From a virus, in the IMG/VR virus record IMGVR_UViG_3300013102_000032, positions 1-64,000 of that record: a stretch of 64,000 bases of DNA, one strand, 5' to 3'. The number at the start of each line of letters is the position of its first letter. Position 1 is the stretch's first letter. The notes beneath the pieces were generated by a model that ran no database searches, was not told where the DNA came from, and worked only from the letters and a program-made list of their open reading frames with translations. The position numbers were made by a program, and so were the translations under genes. This document shows positions 28,180-35,879 of the stretch, piece by piece.

Positions 28180-28434
28180 TTATTTCTTGCTGTTTTTACT
28201 CCAATGTTCAAGAGTTTCTTTTATGCTATCTTTTTTCTCTCCAGTCTTAATCAATGGTCGTTTAGCTAAAATAACAAGACTCTTAATCGCTCCAAGTCCT
28301 CCAAATAAGAAATAATATCCTAATGTATTAAGAGCAACTCCAAATAATTGTGCCATTCCTGCTATTACTACTCCTTGAAAACCAAACAAACTTAAAATCC
28401 ATCCACCTAATAAACTAAATGCGATTGAAAACAT
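28180..28434 (-). CDS. Small membrane protein
   Basis: An 84-residue protein with two hydrophobic stretches (residues of about 3-28 and 34-52) and a charged C-terminal tail (KKDSIKETLEHWSKNSKK). No signal peptidase site is evident. A two-helix hairpin membrane protein is likely. The function is unknown; a good Shine-Dalgarno (AAAAGGAG) supports expression. Confidence 0.6.
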   Translation of the reverse strand: MFSIAFSLLGGWILSLFGFQGVVIAGMAQLFGVALNTLGYYFLFGGLGAIKSLVILAKRPLIKTGEKKDSIKETLEHWSKNSKK

Positions 28435-28449
28435 ATTATCATTCTCCTT

Positions 28450-28779
28450 TTATTTTAATTTAATTTTATATACAGTTACACTTCTATCAGTAAATTGACA
28501 TTTCTTTTTGCCAACAGTTTCTACTAGTCCACTAGAGATTAATTCATTGAGTCTAGGGTGTACGCTATTTCTCTCATTGAATGCCACTAATCCTTGATTG
28601 TATAGTGCTACAGAAAGCTCTTTAGCGGTTGCTCCATTGTTGTAATTAGCAAGACTTTCATATACTAGCTTTTGTCTATCTCCTAAGAAAGTATATTCGT
28701 TTGACTTCTTGACCTTATCAACAATCTTCTTACTTATTTGACTTATATCAAAATTAGGTAAGATTTTAGAAATATCCAT
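28450..28779 (-). CDS. Winged-helix regulator-like protein
   Basis: A 109-residue basic protein. Residues of about 35-105 look like a winged helix: DRQKLVYESLANYNNGATAK, then NSVHPRLNELISSGLVETVG with the recognition-helix pattern, and a C-terminal beta wing. It lies next to another HTH protein at 28791-29267, so the unit may include its own regulators. The DNA target is unknown. Confidence 0.6.
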   Translation of the reverse strand: MDISKILPNFDISQISKKIVDKVKKSNEYTFLGDRQKLVYESLANYNNGATAKELSVALYNQGLVAFNERNSVHPRLNELISSGLVETVGKKKCQFTDRSVTVYKIKLK

Positions 28780-28790
28780 ATCGTCATCTC

Positions 28791-29267
28791 CTATTCTATG
28801 TATTCAAAATTTATTCGTAAAACATAACCTTTGCCATCTTCACCTTCATAATATTCATGCTCTGAATCACAAGACATGCAGAATGTAGTAAATTCATCCA
28901 CTAAGTTATTCTTTCTACTTCCACAACTAGGACATATATCAAGAGTAAACTCGCCATCAATCCTAGTATAAACACTCTCTTCACTAGGTTTCTCCTTGAT
29001 GGCTTGACCAAATTTAACACATGCTTTTTTAACTGTATTTGCATTAATATTTAACTCTCTTGCAATGTCGCTTCTAGAAGCACCGTTGATATCACGCTCT
29101 GCTACAATCTTTTTAAATTCATCGTTGAAGGTATTCTTTGTACGACTTTCATCTTTATATTTTAGCAACTCTTCTATTACGTTATCTTCGCTCAGCCCAA
29201 GCATTTCAGAAATAACTTGTATTGAGTCTCCGCTAGAGTAAGATTCTAAAATTCTATCTAATGTCAT
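28791..29267 (-). CDS. HTH protein with zinc ribbon
   Basis: A 158-residue protein. Two helix-turn-helix-like segments are visible: near residues 12-38 (SGDSIQVISEMLGLSEDNVI) and 58-82 (SRSDIARELNINANTVKKAC). A zinc ribbon follows with CPSCG near 113 and CMSC near 130. This layout suits a transcription or DNA-binding factor acting early. It could also be a degenerate sigma- or recombinase-like HTH; the family is not recognised. Confidence 0.65.
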   Translation of the reverse strand: MTLDRILESYSSGDSIQVISEMLGLSEDNVIEELLKYKDESRTKNTFNDEFKKIVAERDINGASRSDIARELNINANTVKKACVKFGQAIKEKPSEESVYTRIDGEFTLDICPSCGSRKNNLVDEFTTFCMSCDSEHEYYEGEDGKGYVLRINFEYIE

Positions 29268-29291
29268 AACTGTTGCAACCTTCCTGTATGA

Positions 29292-29732
29292 TTATTGCTT
29301 AGATTTATATAAATCACTCGCCATCTTTGAAACTACTTTCATATCAGTCTTTCCTTTTAATTTACTTGACAATTCTTTAATAGCATCTCCGATTTTACCA
29401 TTAGATGCAATAATAGAATCAACAACCTGTTTTACAATTTCAGAAGCTTCTTCTAATGTAAGTTGCTTTGGCAAGTAAGAGAATAGCAATTCTTTCTCTG
29501 CGTTTTGGCTTTCTACGCTACGACCTACCGCAACATATGATTCGATCTCTTTATCTAATTCTTTGATACTCTTAGAGATAACAGATTCAACTTGTTCATT
29601 AGTCAAAGTGGATTTGTTTGCAATCTGTTCTTTCTCAATCTTAGCTAAAAGTAATTGCAATGTAGCACGTTTAGCCTTGTCTCCACTCTTCATAGCCTCA
29701 ATACGATTTTGTTTAATTTTTTCTAACAACAT
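29292..29732 (-). CDS. YqeY/GatB-like protein
   Basis: A 146-residue, nearly all-helical protein with the YqeY pattern: KSGDKAKRATLQLLLAKIEK near residue 16, SYLPKQLTLEEASEIVKQVV near residue 88, and KGKTDMKVVSKMASDL at the end. YqeY shares its fold with the C-terminal tRNA-binding domain of GatB. The role of phage copies is not known. It is the first gene after its promoter. Confidence 0.8.
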   Translation of the reverse strand: MLLEKIKQNRIEAMKSGDKAKRATLQLLLAKIEKEQIANKSTLTNEQVESVISKSIKELDKEIESYVAVGRSVESQNAEKELLFSYLPKQLTLEEASEIVKQVVDSIIASNGKIGDAIKELSSKLKGKTDMKVVSKMASDLYKSKQ

Positions 29733-29763
29733 AACATCAAATCCTCTCGTTTAATATATACTA

Positions 29764-29792
29764 AGTATATCATTATTTTTTATGTTTGTCAA
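29764..29792 (-). promoter_or_regulatory. Early promoter for the yqeY-thyA-folA-clpP unit
   Basis: Minus strand: TTGACA (29792-29787), 17-base spacer ending TGA, TATACT (29769-29764). Confidence 0.9.
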
Positions 29793-29799
29793 CACTTTT

Positions 29800-29840
29800 T
29801 AAAAATTAAACACTTTATATTTTTCTATAAAGTGTTTAAT
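29800..29840 (-). terminator. Terminator after the TM2 gene
   Basis: A 15-base perfect stem (29805-29819 and 29826-29840), six-base loop, then TTTTT on the minus strand. It lies just upstream of the next promoter. Confidence 0.85.
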
Positions 29841-29845
29841 AGTAA

Positions 29846-30151
29846 TTACTTGAAATGAATTTTAACTTCTTCGATAATGCTAAACTCTAACTCTTCTGTT
29901 TTTCGCTCTAATCGTTTTCCGATTAAGAATACGTCAATCAAAGCCCAGATTCCAAGACCTCCAAGAGTTAGAAGTTGTCCTATGCCAACTCCAACATCGC
30001 CTAAGTAGAATCGATGTCCTCCAAATATTCCTAAAAACCACCAAAGCAGATACATTACAACTTTGTTCTTCTGTTTCTTTTCTAGTTCACTCTGCACAAT
30101 AGATAATTGCTCAGAAGACAGTTGTCTTTTTAAGAAAATATTATGACTCAT
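29846..30151 (-). CDS. TM2-domain membrane protein
   Basis: A 101-residue protein with two membrane helices in the TM2 pattern: LLWWFLGIFGGHRFYLGDVG, then QLLTLGGLGIWALIDVFLIG. The G-x-H-R-F-Y-L-G turn is diagnostic. TM2 proteins are common in Bacillota and phages but their function is unclear. This gene stands alone between its own promoter and terminator. Confidence 0.8.
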   Translation of the reverse strand: MSHNIFLKRQLSSEQLSIVQSELEKKQKNKVVMYLLWWFLGIFGGHRFYLGDVGVGIGQLLTLGGLGIWALIDVFLIGKRLERKTEELEFSIIEEVKIHFK

Positions 30152-30192
30152 AATAAAGACCTCGTTTCTATATGTTTTTTTACTACATTAAT

Positions 30193-30221
30193 AGAATATC
30201 ATAATCTTTATCTTTTGTCAA
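30193..30221 (-). promoter_or_regulatory. Early promoter for the TM2 gene
   Basis: Minus strand: TTGACA (30221-30216), 17-base spacer ending TGA, TATTCT (30198-30193). Confidence 0.85.
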
Positions 30222-30224
30222 CTA

Positions 30225-30458
30225 TTATTTAATCTTTTTACCATCTTTAAATCGTTGGATGTTGCTAGGTTTTTCTAGGGTAGCCATATGTTGTACAATC
30301 TTTACTTTAAGCAACATTAACTCATCGGTTTCTTTGTCTTTATTAATATAAAGACTAGGGTGACGGTCTTTCATCTTATAGTTTAATGAAATGCTACCGT
30401 CAATTAAGTCTCTGAGAGTCTCTAGTTCATAAAATGTAAAACTGTTTAAGTCTATCAT
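30225..30458 (-). CDS. Hypothetical protein downstream of the Nampt-like gene
   Basis: A 77-residue charged protein starting at ATG 30458, supported by AGAGGTGG five bases upstream; a longer frame would overlap the preceding gene without a better site. It is mainly helical (FYELETLRDLIDGSISLNYK). No family is recognised. It is the last gene of the Prs-like/Nampt-like unit. Confidence 0.6.
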   Translation of the reverse strand: MIDLNSFTFYELETLRDLIDGSISLNYKMKDRHPSLYINKDKETDELMLLKVKIVQHMATLEKPSNIQRFKDGKKIK

Positions 30459-30477
30459 GTATCCACCTCTTATGATA

Positions 30478-31989
30478 TTATCCGTGTAGGATTTGTCGAA
30501 TCTCAGCAAGCGATTGGTCACGCTTTAACTCACCATCTTCAAATACTGTTTCAAGAAGATTAACAAACGATTTCTCCAATTTTGCTTCTGATTCTTTAGT
30601 AAGACCATCTTGGAAGACAATATTAGCACCTGTAGTCTTGGTGACAAATACTCGCCCACGCTGACTACGCTTAGTGCCATCATCAGTCTTAGGGTCTTTA
30701 AACAGTAATTTCTCTTCGCCATTTACCTGTGTCCATGTAGCTTTGATCGCCTGTCCCCAAGTATCTCTAGTTACGTATTGGTAAGTATAACTTCCGATAC
30801 CTAGTACAATATTGGTTGATGCAAATCCTTTAGCTTCTAATCTACTCATAATTGTTTCAGCACGCTCTAGAGTAATAGAATCTCCATAGATTGCACCAAT
30901 ATGAGGGTCTAGTAATTTATATCCTTTATCAGTGATTATACCACCAAAGATATCCCACAATGCTTCAATCAAACCTTTTCTTTCTAATTCAGTTTCAGCA
31001 TTTGGACTACCGCAAATGATATCCTCTGGTGTTCCACTATCTGGTCGAATAACAATTCGTCCATCACGATTCATAATTTCATTTTTAAGTCGTGGAAGGG
31101 TTTCTCCGATTACTTTCCAGAAGTCATAAGTATCGGATACGATAGATAAGAATCCGCTTGGCACTCTATTTAAAAGATGTTTATAAGCATCATACTCATC
31201 TCGCTCGCCATCCGCAAGAGTTAATGAAGACATGATAGAATGCTCTGTAGCAACAATACTAACGCCTACAATTTCTTTCTCAACATCTGCATTGTAATAG
31301 TTTTCAAGATAAGAAATAGAAGGAATGCTATCAGTACCATAAGATGATAATAAGTGACCTGCTCCACTAGACATTGCAGACTCTAAAGAAGACATTCCAC
31401 GCATACTGAAATCATGTGCTTGAAACTCTACTCCATCTGTATTACCAACTGTTTTCATAGCATACTCATTTAATATTTTACGATATTGATATGCAGTAGT
31501 GGCAGATGTAATCGGCAACCAAACCTCGGTAGAAATTAAAGTCTCTAAATAGTTTGTAAGCCAGAAAAAGTTATTATGAGTATTTTCGATTGTTAATACA
31601 GGCACTTTGACTGGTGAAAGAGTTCCCTCTTTTAAAGCTTTGAGTCGGATAGGTAAATATCCTAAATCATGCAATTCAGCAATATGAGAAGCATCTGGAT
31701 TCTCTACTCCTAAAGCATACTTGATAATTCGTACATACTCAGCGATCACATCCGCTTTTGGTCTACTAAAGAAGTATTCGTTGAAGTAGTTGATTAAATA
31801 TTTCTTAACGAATCCTTGAATACCAAATACCACAACTTTATTTGCAATTGGGAAGTATTTATTACTTCGTGGTGTTAGTGTACTATAAATTCGTTCTGTT
31901 CCATTGGGGTATAAATCCTTATGTCCGACCTTATAGAAATCGCAGAGTAATGTTGGTGGTACTAAGAATTTTTCTGTTGTTTTTTTCAT
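30478..31989 (-). CDS. Nampt-like phosphoribosyltransferase, candidate NARP1 Namat
   Basis: A 503-residue protein of the nicotinamide phosphoribosyltransferase (NadV) family. Key features: TLLCDFYKVGHKDLYPNGT near residue 13, DFSMRG at 193-198, catalytic-type H250 in VATEHSIMSS, and RPDSG at 315-319. Classical members make NMN from nicotinamide and PRPP. In the phage NARP1 pathway the homologous Namat instead joins nicotinamide to ADPR-pyrophosphate to give NAD+. The neighbouring Prs-like gene, and the lack of any NMN adenylyltransferase in view, favour the NARP1 reading; sequence alone cannot settle it. Confidence 0.9.
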   Translation of the reverse strand: MKKTTEKFLVPPTLLCDFYKVGHKDLYPNGTERIYSTLTPRSNKYFPIANKVVVFGIQGFVKKYLINYFNEYFFSRPKADVIAEYVRIIKYALGVENPDASHIAELHDLGYLPIRLKALKEGTLSPVKVPVLTIENTHNNFFWLTNYLETLISTEVWLPITSATTAYQYRKILNEYAMKTVGNTDGVEFQAHDFSMRGMSSLESAMSSGAGHLLSSYGTDSIPSISYLENYYNADVEKEIVGVSIVATEHSIMSSLTLADGERDEYDAYKHLLNRVPSGFLSIVSDTYDFWKVIGETLPRLKNEIMNRDGRIVIRPDSGTPEDIICGSPNAETELERKGLIEALWDIFGGIITDKGYKLLDPHIGAIYGDSITLERAETIMSRLEAKGFASTNIVLGIGSYTYQYVTRDTWGQAIKATWTQVNGEEKLLFKDPKTDDGTKRSQRGRVFVTKTTGANIVFQDGLTKESEAKLEKSFVNLLETVFEDGELKRDQSLAEIRQILHG

Positions 31990-32035
31990 ATTTGTAATCT
32001 CCCTTTTGTTTGTTTTTAGTTTTTATAATTTTATA

Positions 32036-32878
32036 TTATCCGTTTAATACTTCTTCGATATTATAGATTTGTAATTGCTCTTTAAATTTAGCATTCTCCC
32101 AATTTCCTTGCTCTGTTAAAATCGTGTCTGTTGTGAATACTTTATCAACATGGTCAAATAGCTCACCTTTGAAGATACTGTTTTCAGCATGTGCCACTAG
32201 TAAATAGATTTTCTCAAAACCTTCCGCACGTAAGCGTTTAGCACTATGTACAAAAGTTCCTCCATAAGACGATAAATCATCAACAATTATAGCAGTTTTT
32301 CCTTGCTTGTCTTTGTTTCCAATTAAATCTAATCCTTGGATTTCACCTGTTTTAAAATCTCTTACCTTATGACCAATTAAAACATTGTCTGTCTTCATAT
32401 TTTTATACCTCCGTGATGCACCTAAATCTGGAAACATGATATAATCTTTCTCTATATCAAATCCAACCTCTTCCATCACTTTAGGCAATAAGTCAAAGTT
32501 GATAAATTTAGATTCAACGTTATTTAGTAAAGCAGGAGTAACGTCAGAATGAGGTTCAATAACTACGACCTTACTAAAATTCATTTCGTTAATGAAATTA
32601 GACACATACTTTAACGTAAACGGAGATCCCTCTTCACTTCTATCCATTCGACTATAAGGCATGTAATAGATTGTCAGTTTAACTGCATCTATTCCAAAGA
32701 ATGAATCTAGATAATTTTTTACAAACCGTAGTTTAATCAAATCTGAATCGTCTTCGAATTTGAAATGTATCTTTGGAAACATTAGCGGAATACCTTTTTC
32801 AATACTGTCATGTACTAATTTTGTTTCTCCGTTTGGAAATTTCTCGAATACAACTTCTTTACCGTTTACTTTAATCAT
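32036..32878 (-). CDS. Prs-like pyrophosphokinase, candidate NARP1 Adps
   Basis: A 280-residue protein with the ribose-phosphate pyrophosphokinase fold: KFPNGET at 13-19, a Y-M-P-Y-S-R-M-D-R loop at 72-80 (YARQDR in Prs), H110, PDLGASRR at 150-157, and PRPP loop VDDLSSYGGT at 199-208. It is shorter than bacterial Prs (about 315). Prs makes PRPP; the related phage Adps instead makes ADPR-pyrophosphate from ADP-ribose. It lies 46 bases upstream of the Nampt-like gene in one unit. Its start overlaps the upstream membrane protein gene by eight bases. Confidence 0.85.
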   Translation of the reverse strand: MIKVNGKEVVFEKFPNGETKLVHDSIEKGIPLMFPKIHFKFEDDSDLIKLRFVKNYLDSFFGIDAVKLTIYYMPYSRMDRSEEGSPFTLKYVSNFINEMNFSKVVVIEPHSDVTPALLNNVESKFINFDLLPKVMEEVGFDIEKDYIMFPDLGASRRYKNMKTDNVLIGHKVRDFKTGEIQGLDLIGNKDKQGKTAIIVDDLSSYGGTFVHSAKRLRAEGFEKIYLLVAHAENSIFKGELFDHVDKVFTTDTILTEQGNWENAKFKEQLQIYNIEEVLNG

Positions 32879-33092
32879 TTGTCTTACCTCCGTCTTTTAA
32901 TTTATTCCCCACTGATATCAAAGCCCACGATAATAAAACTATAATAATACTACTAGTAATCATCGTTAGTATTAATGGTGTAAGCATTCCTGCAATTGCA
33001 AATATTAAAATTTCTAAAGCATATATAAAAGCTAAAGTTGGATAGAAGTGCTTTGAATTAATGACCTTATAAAGTTTTTTAATAAATTTCAT
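32871..33092 (-). CDS. Two-helix membrane protein in the NAD-salvage unit
   Basis: A 73-residue protein with two membrane segments (residues of about 17-36 and 38-60). I use ATG 33092, nine bases after AGGAG; the ATG at 33101 directly abuts that site. It is the promoter-proximal gene of the Prs-like/Nampt-like unit. A link to NAD metabolism is by context only. Confidence 0.6.
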   Translation of the reverse strand: MKFIKKLYKVINSKHFYPTLAFIYALEILIFAIAGMLTPLILTMITSSIIIVLLSWALISVGNKLKDGGKTND

Positions 33093-33119
33093 TGTCACCA
33101 TCTCCTTTTCTATATACTT

Positions 33120-33148
33120 AGTATATCATTATATTTTGTTTTTGTCAA
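33120..33148 (-). promoter_or_regulatory. Early promoter for the NAD-salvage unit
   Basis: Minus strand: TTGACA (33148-33143), 17-base spacer ending TGA, TATACT (33125-33120). Confidence 0.9.
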
Positions 33149-33152
33149 CAGT

Positions 33153-33617
33153 TTATTTACTTCTTTTAAATAACTTTTTAAACCATGATTGAGATTCTTT
33201 TTCTATCATTTCTTCTACTTCTACTTCCATTCGTTCTTTATGCTCTCGATAAGCTCTCTCCGCAATCTCCTTGCTCTTCTCTGTTTTATCATCTATAATT
33301 CTTTCGATAATATGAGAAGTAGAGTATATGAATAGATTCTCAGTAGTCCTAATACGCTTTGTAATTGTAACATGCTCATCTATTTCATTAATATATATAC
33401 TATCTCCCACTTCCATTATAGGCAGTGTTAATATTCCTTCCCATAACTTTTCTTCTCCTACTATATTGTCATATTCATAGATGCGAGAATCTGCATTATA
33501 ATCATAACAACGATGGTAATTCATGTGTGACATAAAAAACATACCACTATATCTTCCATATTCGTACATCTTCCTTACTTTCATACCATTTATTATTGAA
33601 TTATATGTTTGATTCAT
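33153..33617 (-). CDS. Hypothetical protein
   Basis: A 154-residue protein with a Tyr-rich N-terminal half (KMYEYGRYSGMFFMSHMNYH), a beta-rich middle and a strongly charged helical tail (AERAYREHKERMEVEVEEMI) ending in a basic patch. No family is recognised. AGGAGG supports the ATG at 33617. The end lies next to the promoter of the following unit. Confidence 0.6.
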   Translation of the reverse strand: MNQTYNSIINGMKVRKMYEYGRYSGMFFMSHMNYHRCYDYNADSRIYEYDNIVGEEKLWEGILTLPIMEVGDSIYINEIDEHVTITKRIRTTENLFIYSTSHIIERIIDDKTEKSKEIAERAYREHKERMEVEVEEMIEKESQSWFKKLFKRSK

Positions 33618-33632
33618 TTTGTTTCCTCCTGT

Positions 33633-33650
33633 ATAAAATTCCTATTTTAT
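33633..33650 (-). repeat. ATAAAA-N6-TTTTAT hairpin, copy 1
   Basis: Arms ATAAAA / TTTTAT with loop TTCCTA on the plus strand. It lies in the leader of the 33153-33617 gene, close to its Shine-Dalgarno. Confidence 0.6.
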
Positions 33651-33666
33651 CAAGTATTCTACATGC

Positions 33667-33696
33667 TTAAAATCACCTCAAAAGAGATGATTTTAA
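33667..33696 (-). terminator. Possible weak terminator
   Basis: Stem TTAAAATCA / TGATTTTAA (33667-33675 and 33688-33696) with inner CTC/GAG pairing, overlapping the stop of the upstream gene. There is no clear T run, so attenuation or RNA protection is equally possible. Confidence 0.4.
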
Positions 33697-34046
33697 TTTT
33701 CGTAAATTACCTGTTTTAGCTTAAACCATATCATACAATCGAAATCTGATAAATAATGAGATTTATCTAGGTCATCTACTATGTATTGTCCATCATTGTT
33801 TTCATATACAAAATATTCTTTTCCGCTTGTTATGTTTACTGGATTACTACAGTTTAGGACAGCTATTAAAATATGATTAGTTTTGTTTCTTTCATATTCT
33901 TCCATTTTCTTTGCCTGCCCAATTATCCAAGACAATAAATCATAATCCTCTGTAGAGAAGTATACTGGACTGTCGAGCGTATAGGCGAATTTAATATAAT
34001 CTAAAAATAATTCGGCATCTTTAATCTTATCGATATTATTCTTCAT
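33693..34046 (-). CDS. Hypothetical protein
   Basis: A 117-residue acidic protein, helical at the N-terminus (DAELFLDYIKFAYTLDSPVY) and beta-rich at the C-terminus. No family or motif is recognised. It is first after an early promoter, with AAGGAG upstream of ATG 34046. Confidence 0.6.
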   Translation of the reverse strand: MKNNIDKIKDAELFLDYIKFAYTLDSPVYFSTEDYDLLSWIIGQAKKMEEYERNKTNHILIAVLNCSNPVNITSGKEYFVYENNDGQYIVDDLDKSHYLSDFDCMIWFKLKQVIYEN

Positions 34047-34066
34047 AATCTCAACTCCTTATATAC

Positions 34067-34095
34067 ACTATATCATTATTATACTTTCTTGTCAA
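34067..34095 (-). promoter_or_regulatory. Early promoter for the 34046-33153 unit
   Basis: Minus strand: TTGACA (34095-34090), 17-base spacer ending TGA, TATAGT (34072-34067). Confidence 0.85.
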
Positions 34096-34110
34096 CAACC
34101 AAATCATCTC

Positions 34111-34410
34111 CTATTTTATCGGCTTTGTAAAAATAAAATATCCTTTAGTTGAATTATTGCTTGACAAATTTGGATCTGATTCTACGTCTAAGATCTCTAA
34201 GTCGGTATTTTCATTTAAAAACGTCTTATAACTTTTAGGAAAGTCCATATTAGAATCTCCTCGTTCTATATAATAAAGATTACCATCTATCAAGGTAGTG
34301 TATGCGGATATAGAATTTTCACCAACGTTGTCTACATTAGTATACGGTTCGCCTTGACATCCAATTAACATAAATGCAGAAATCATTGTAATTGCTATAA
34401 GTTTTTTCAT
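34111..34410 (-). CDS. Lipoprotein 1
   Basis: A 99-residue protein with a classic lipoprotein signal: MKKLIAITMISAFML, then L-I-G-C18 as lipobox. The mature part is small and polar. It would be anchored on the outer face of the host membrane. Early phage lipoproteins can block superinfection; that role is inference. It follows the NADAR gene by 11 bases. Confidence 0.75.
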   Translation of the reverse strand: MKKLIAITMISAFMLIGCQGEPYTNVDNVGENSISAYTTLIDGNLYYIERGDSNMDFPKSYKTFLNENTDLEILDVESDPNLSSNNSTKGYFIFTKPIK

Positions 34411-34421
34411 CTAGTCATCTC

Positions 34422-34901
34422 CTATTTTAAAAATAGTCTCTTTATTAAATTTAAGTCTTTATTTAATTCGCTTCTAATTCTAGTCAGTCTTCCGCAAAAT
34501 TCACTATTAGTTAATACAGTTTTACTAGGGTCTTTCTTGCCCATTGAATGCGTTAGAGTTGCTTTGCCTGTGGCTAATAGAGCTTTGCAAAACTTATCGT
34601 TCTTAGCCAGTCGATCAAACGCTTTATCTAAGAGTTCTTGATAACGATCACTGTGACGGTCAATTTCTTCGCCCTTCCAGTATAATGTCTGAGTACGATA
34701 CCAATTCTTTTTCTTGCCTTTAAACTTGGCTTGCTTGCCAACCAACGTGCAAACGTGTATTTGCATTTCTGGATTAGAATATTTTAATGATTGCAAAAAA
34801 CCTTCCATTGAAGCACATTGAACTCCATCAATCTCAAAATTATGAGGTGAAAAGTTGCTAAGTGCTGATTCTGGATATCCATTACCGCTACCTATGTCCA
34901 T
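34422..34901 (-). CDS. NADAR-family N-glycosidase-like protein
   Basis: A 159-residue protein of the NADAR/YbiA (DUF1768) type. Diagnostic patterns: SALSNFSPHNFEIDG near residue 12, SMEGFLQSLKYSN with E33, KKNWYRTQTLYWKG, AFDRLAKNDKF and LLATGKATLTHSMG. Family members hydrolyse N-glycosidic bonds; some remove ADP-ribose from DNA guanine and counter DarT-type defence, others act on riboflavin intermediates. ATG 34901 follows AAAGGAGAG, so I reject the ATG at 34925, which lies upstream of that site. It lies 1.5 kb from the Prs-like/Nampt-like unit. Confidence 0.8.
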   Translation of the reverse strand: MDIGSGNGYPESALSNFSPHNFEIDGVQCASMEGFLQSLKYSNPEMQIHVCTLVGKQAKFKGKKKNWYRTQTLYWKGEEIDRHSDRYQELLDKAFDRLAKNDKFCKALLATGKATLTHSMGKKDPSKTVLTNSEFCGRLTRIRSELNKDLNLIKRLFLK

Positions 34902-34921
34902 ATTTATCTCTCCTTTATAGT

Positions 34922-35221
34922 TCATCCTTTTAATGATTTTAAGAAATCTATGTCATCCTCTATCTTTTTTAACTCTGATTTTTTCAAAGTCAATTCTTCG
35001 TCTAATTTTTTTAATCTATCAAATTCAAGAGTCCATCTCCAAACGTCATTTTTTATATAACGCCTAATCATAACTCCTTTAAGCCATACTTGTAGGTATA
35101 AAACTTTATAAGGTAAATCGATATTAATATTAAAAGCAAACACTTTATCTTGCCCTGCATATAATGTATCTTGCTCTTTTTTGTCTATTTTTGTTCCGAT
35201 TACAACATATGTTTCTTCCAT
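34922..35221 (-). CDS. Hypothetical protein with C-terminal coiled coil
   Basis: A 99-residue protein: a beta-rich N-terminal half (TYVVIGTKIDKKEQDTLYAG) and a coiled coil over the last 35 residues (KKLDEELTLKKSELKKIEDD). ATG 35221 fits AGGTGA about ten bases upstream better than the GTG at 35230. No family is recognised. Confidence 0.55.
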   Translation of the reverse strand: MEETYVVIGTKIDKKEQDTLYAGQDKVFAFNINIDLPYKVLYLQVWLKGVMIRRYIKNDVWRWTLEFDRLKKLDEELTLKKSELKKIEDDIDFLKSLKG

Positions 35222-35230
35222 TATTATCAC

Positions 35231-35329
35231 TCACCTTTTATTTTTGTTAAAGATTCTACCTTGCATAAATCCCAATACGTATACAAACACTGAATATAAG
35301 ACGAATACAATCACTGGAAGTGCAACCAT
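35231..35329 (-). CDS. 32-residue membrane peptide
   Basis: ATG at 35329 lies five bases after GAGGAAG. The peptide is one membrane helix (LPVIVFVLYSVFVYVLGFM) with a basic tail (GRIFNKNKR). It is packed between two genes in an operon, which supports its being real. Single-helix early phage peptides often act on host membrane proteins; no target can be named. Confidence 0.6.
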   Translation of the reverse strand: MVALPVIVFVLYSVFVYVLGFMQGRIFNKNKR

Positions 35330-35365
35330 AAGTTCTTCCTCTCTATGTAATTAGTTTTTATAAAT

Positions 35366-35584
35366 CTATAATCTAGTTAAATCGAAAGGAGTAGCTTCTC
35401 TTTGTGCTATGATAGCAAATAACTCCTGTTCATGACTGTCATTAAGACATTGGTATGTTGCAATACTTTTAACCATCTTCATTCCAAAAACATTTATAAA
35501 TTCTCTTTTGCTATTCCAATAAATGCCTTTATCACCGCATCTAGGACATTTGTTTTCGTTCACACGCCAAACGGTTAAATCCAT
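35366..35584 (-). CDS. Small zinc-ribbon-like protein
   Basis: A 72-residue protein with CPRCGDKG near residue 13 and a later Cys/His cluster (YQCLNDSHEQE). One C-x-x-C plus C and H could hold a zinc ion. No family is recognised. An ATAAAA hairpin copy lies in its leader and overlaps the end of the next gene. Confidence 0.6.
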   Translation of the reverse strand: MDLTVWRVNENKCPRCGDKGIYWNSKREFINVFGMKMVKSIATYQCLNDSHEQELFAIIAQREATPFDLTRL

Positions 35585-35601
35585 TACATCATCTCCAATT
35601 C

Positions 35602-35619
35602 ATAAAATTCAGTTTTTAT
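35602..35619 (-). repeat. ATAAAA-N6-TTTTAT hairpin, copy 2
   Basis: Loop TTCAGT. The TAA stop of the upstream gene lies inside the ATAAAA arm (minus strand), and the next gene's Shine-Dalgarno follows the other arm. Confidence 0.65.
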
Positions 35620-35846
35620 CTAATTGTCATTCTTTCAATGTGAAAAGGATAAGTACCTTCTGAGTATTCTGCACAAGTTTCACAATCGAAACAATTAACT
35701 TTAAAGCCTAAAGGTTTTAGCTTTTCGTTAATGTAGCTTTTTTCTTCTTCGGTTATGATTCGTTTAATACTTCCTTCAACAGTACAATTACTCTTTTCAC
35801 TCATAGCTTCATCTAGAAAGCCTTGCAAAGCACTATCTAATTTCAT
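35616..35846 (-). CDS. Small Cys-containing hypothetical protein
   Basis: A 76-residue protein with a charged helical N-terminus and a C-x-x-C-x-x-C-like cluster (NCFDCETCAEYSEG near residue 51). It might bind metal. No family is recognised. GGGGTGG precedes ATG 35846. Confidence 0.6.
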   Translation of the reverse strand: MKLDSALQGFLDEAMSEKSNCTVEGSIKRIITEEEKSYINEKLKPLGFKVNCFDCETCAEYSEGTYPFHIERMTIR

Positions 35847-35861
35847 ATGTCCACCCCATTC

Positions 35862-35879
35862 ATAAAATTGAGTTTTTAT
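35862..35879 (-). repeat. ATAAAA-N6-TTTTAT hairpin, copy 3
   Basis: Loop TTGAGT. It contains the TAA stop of the 35876-36022 gene in its first arm (minus strand). Confidence 0.65.

Noticed and set aside
34902-34925. Longer NADAR start at 34925
   Set aside because: It lies upstream of the AAAGGAGAG ribosome site and overlaps the preceding stop; ATG 34901 fits better.
35345-35368. Possible eleventh hairpin-family copy before the 35366-35584 stop
   Set aside because: Only one arm (TTTTTAT) is intact; the other is degraded, so it is not counted.
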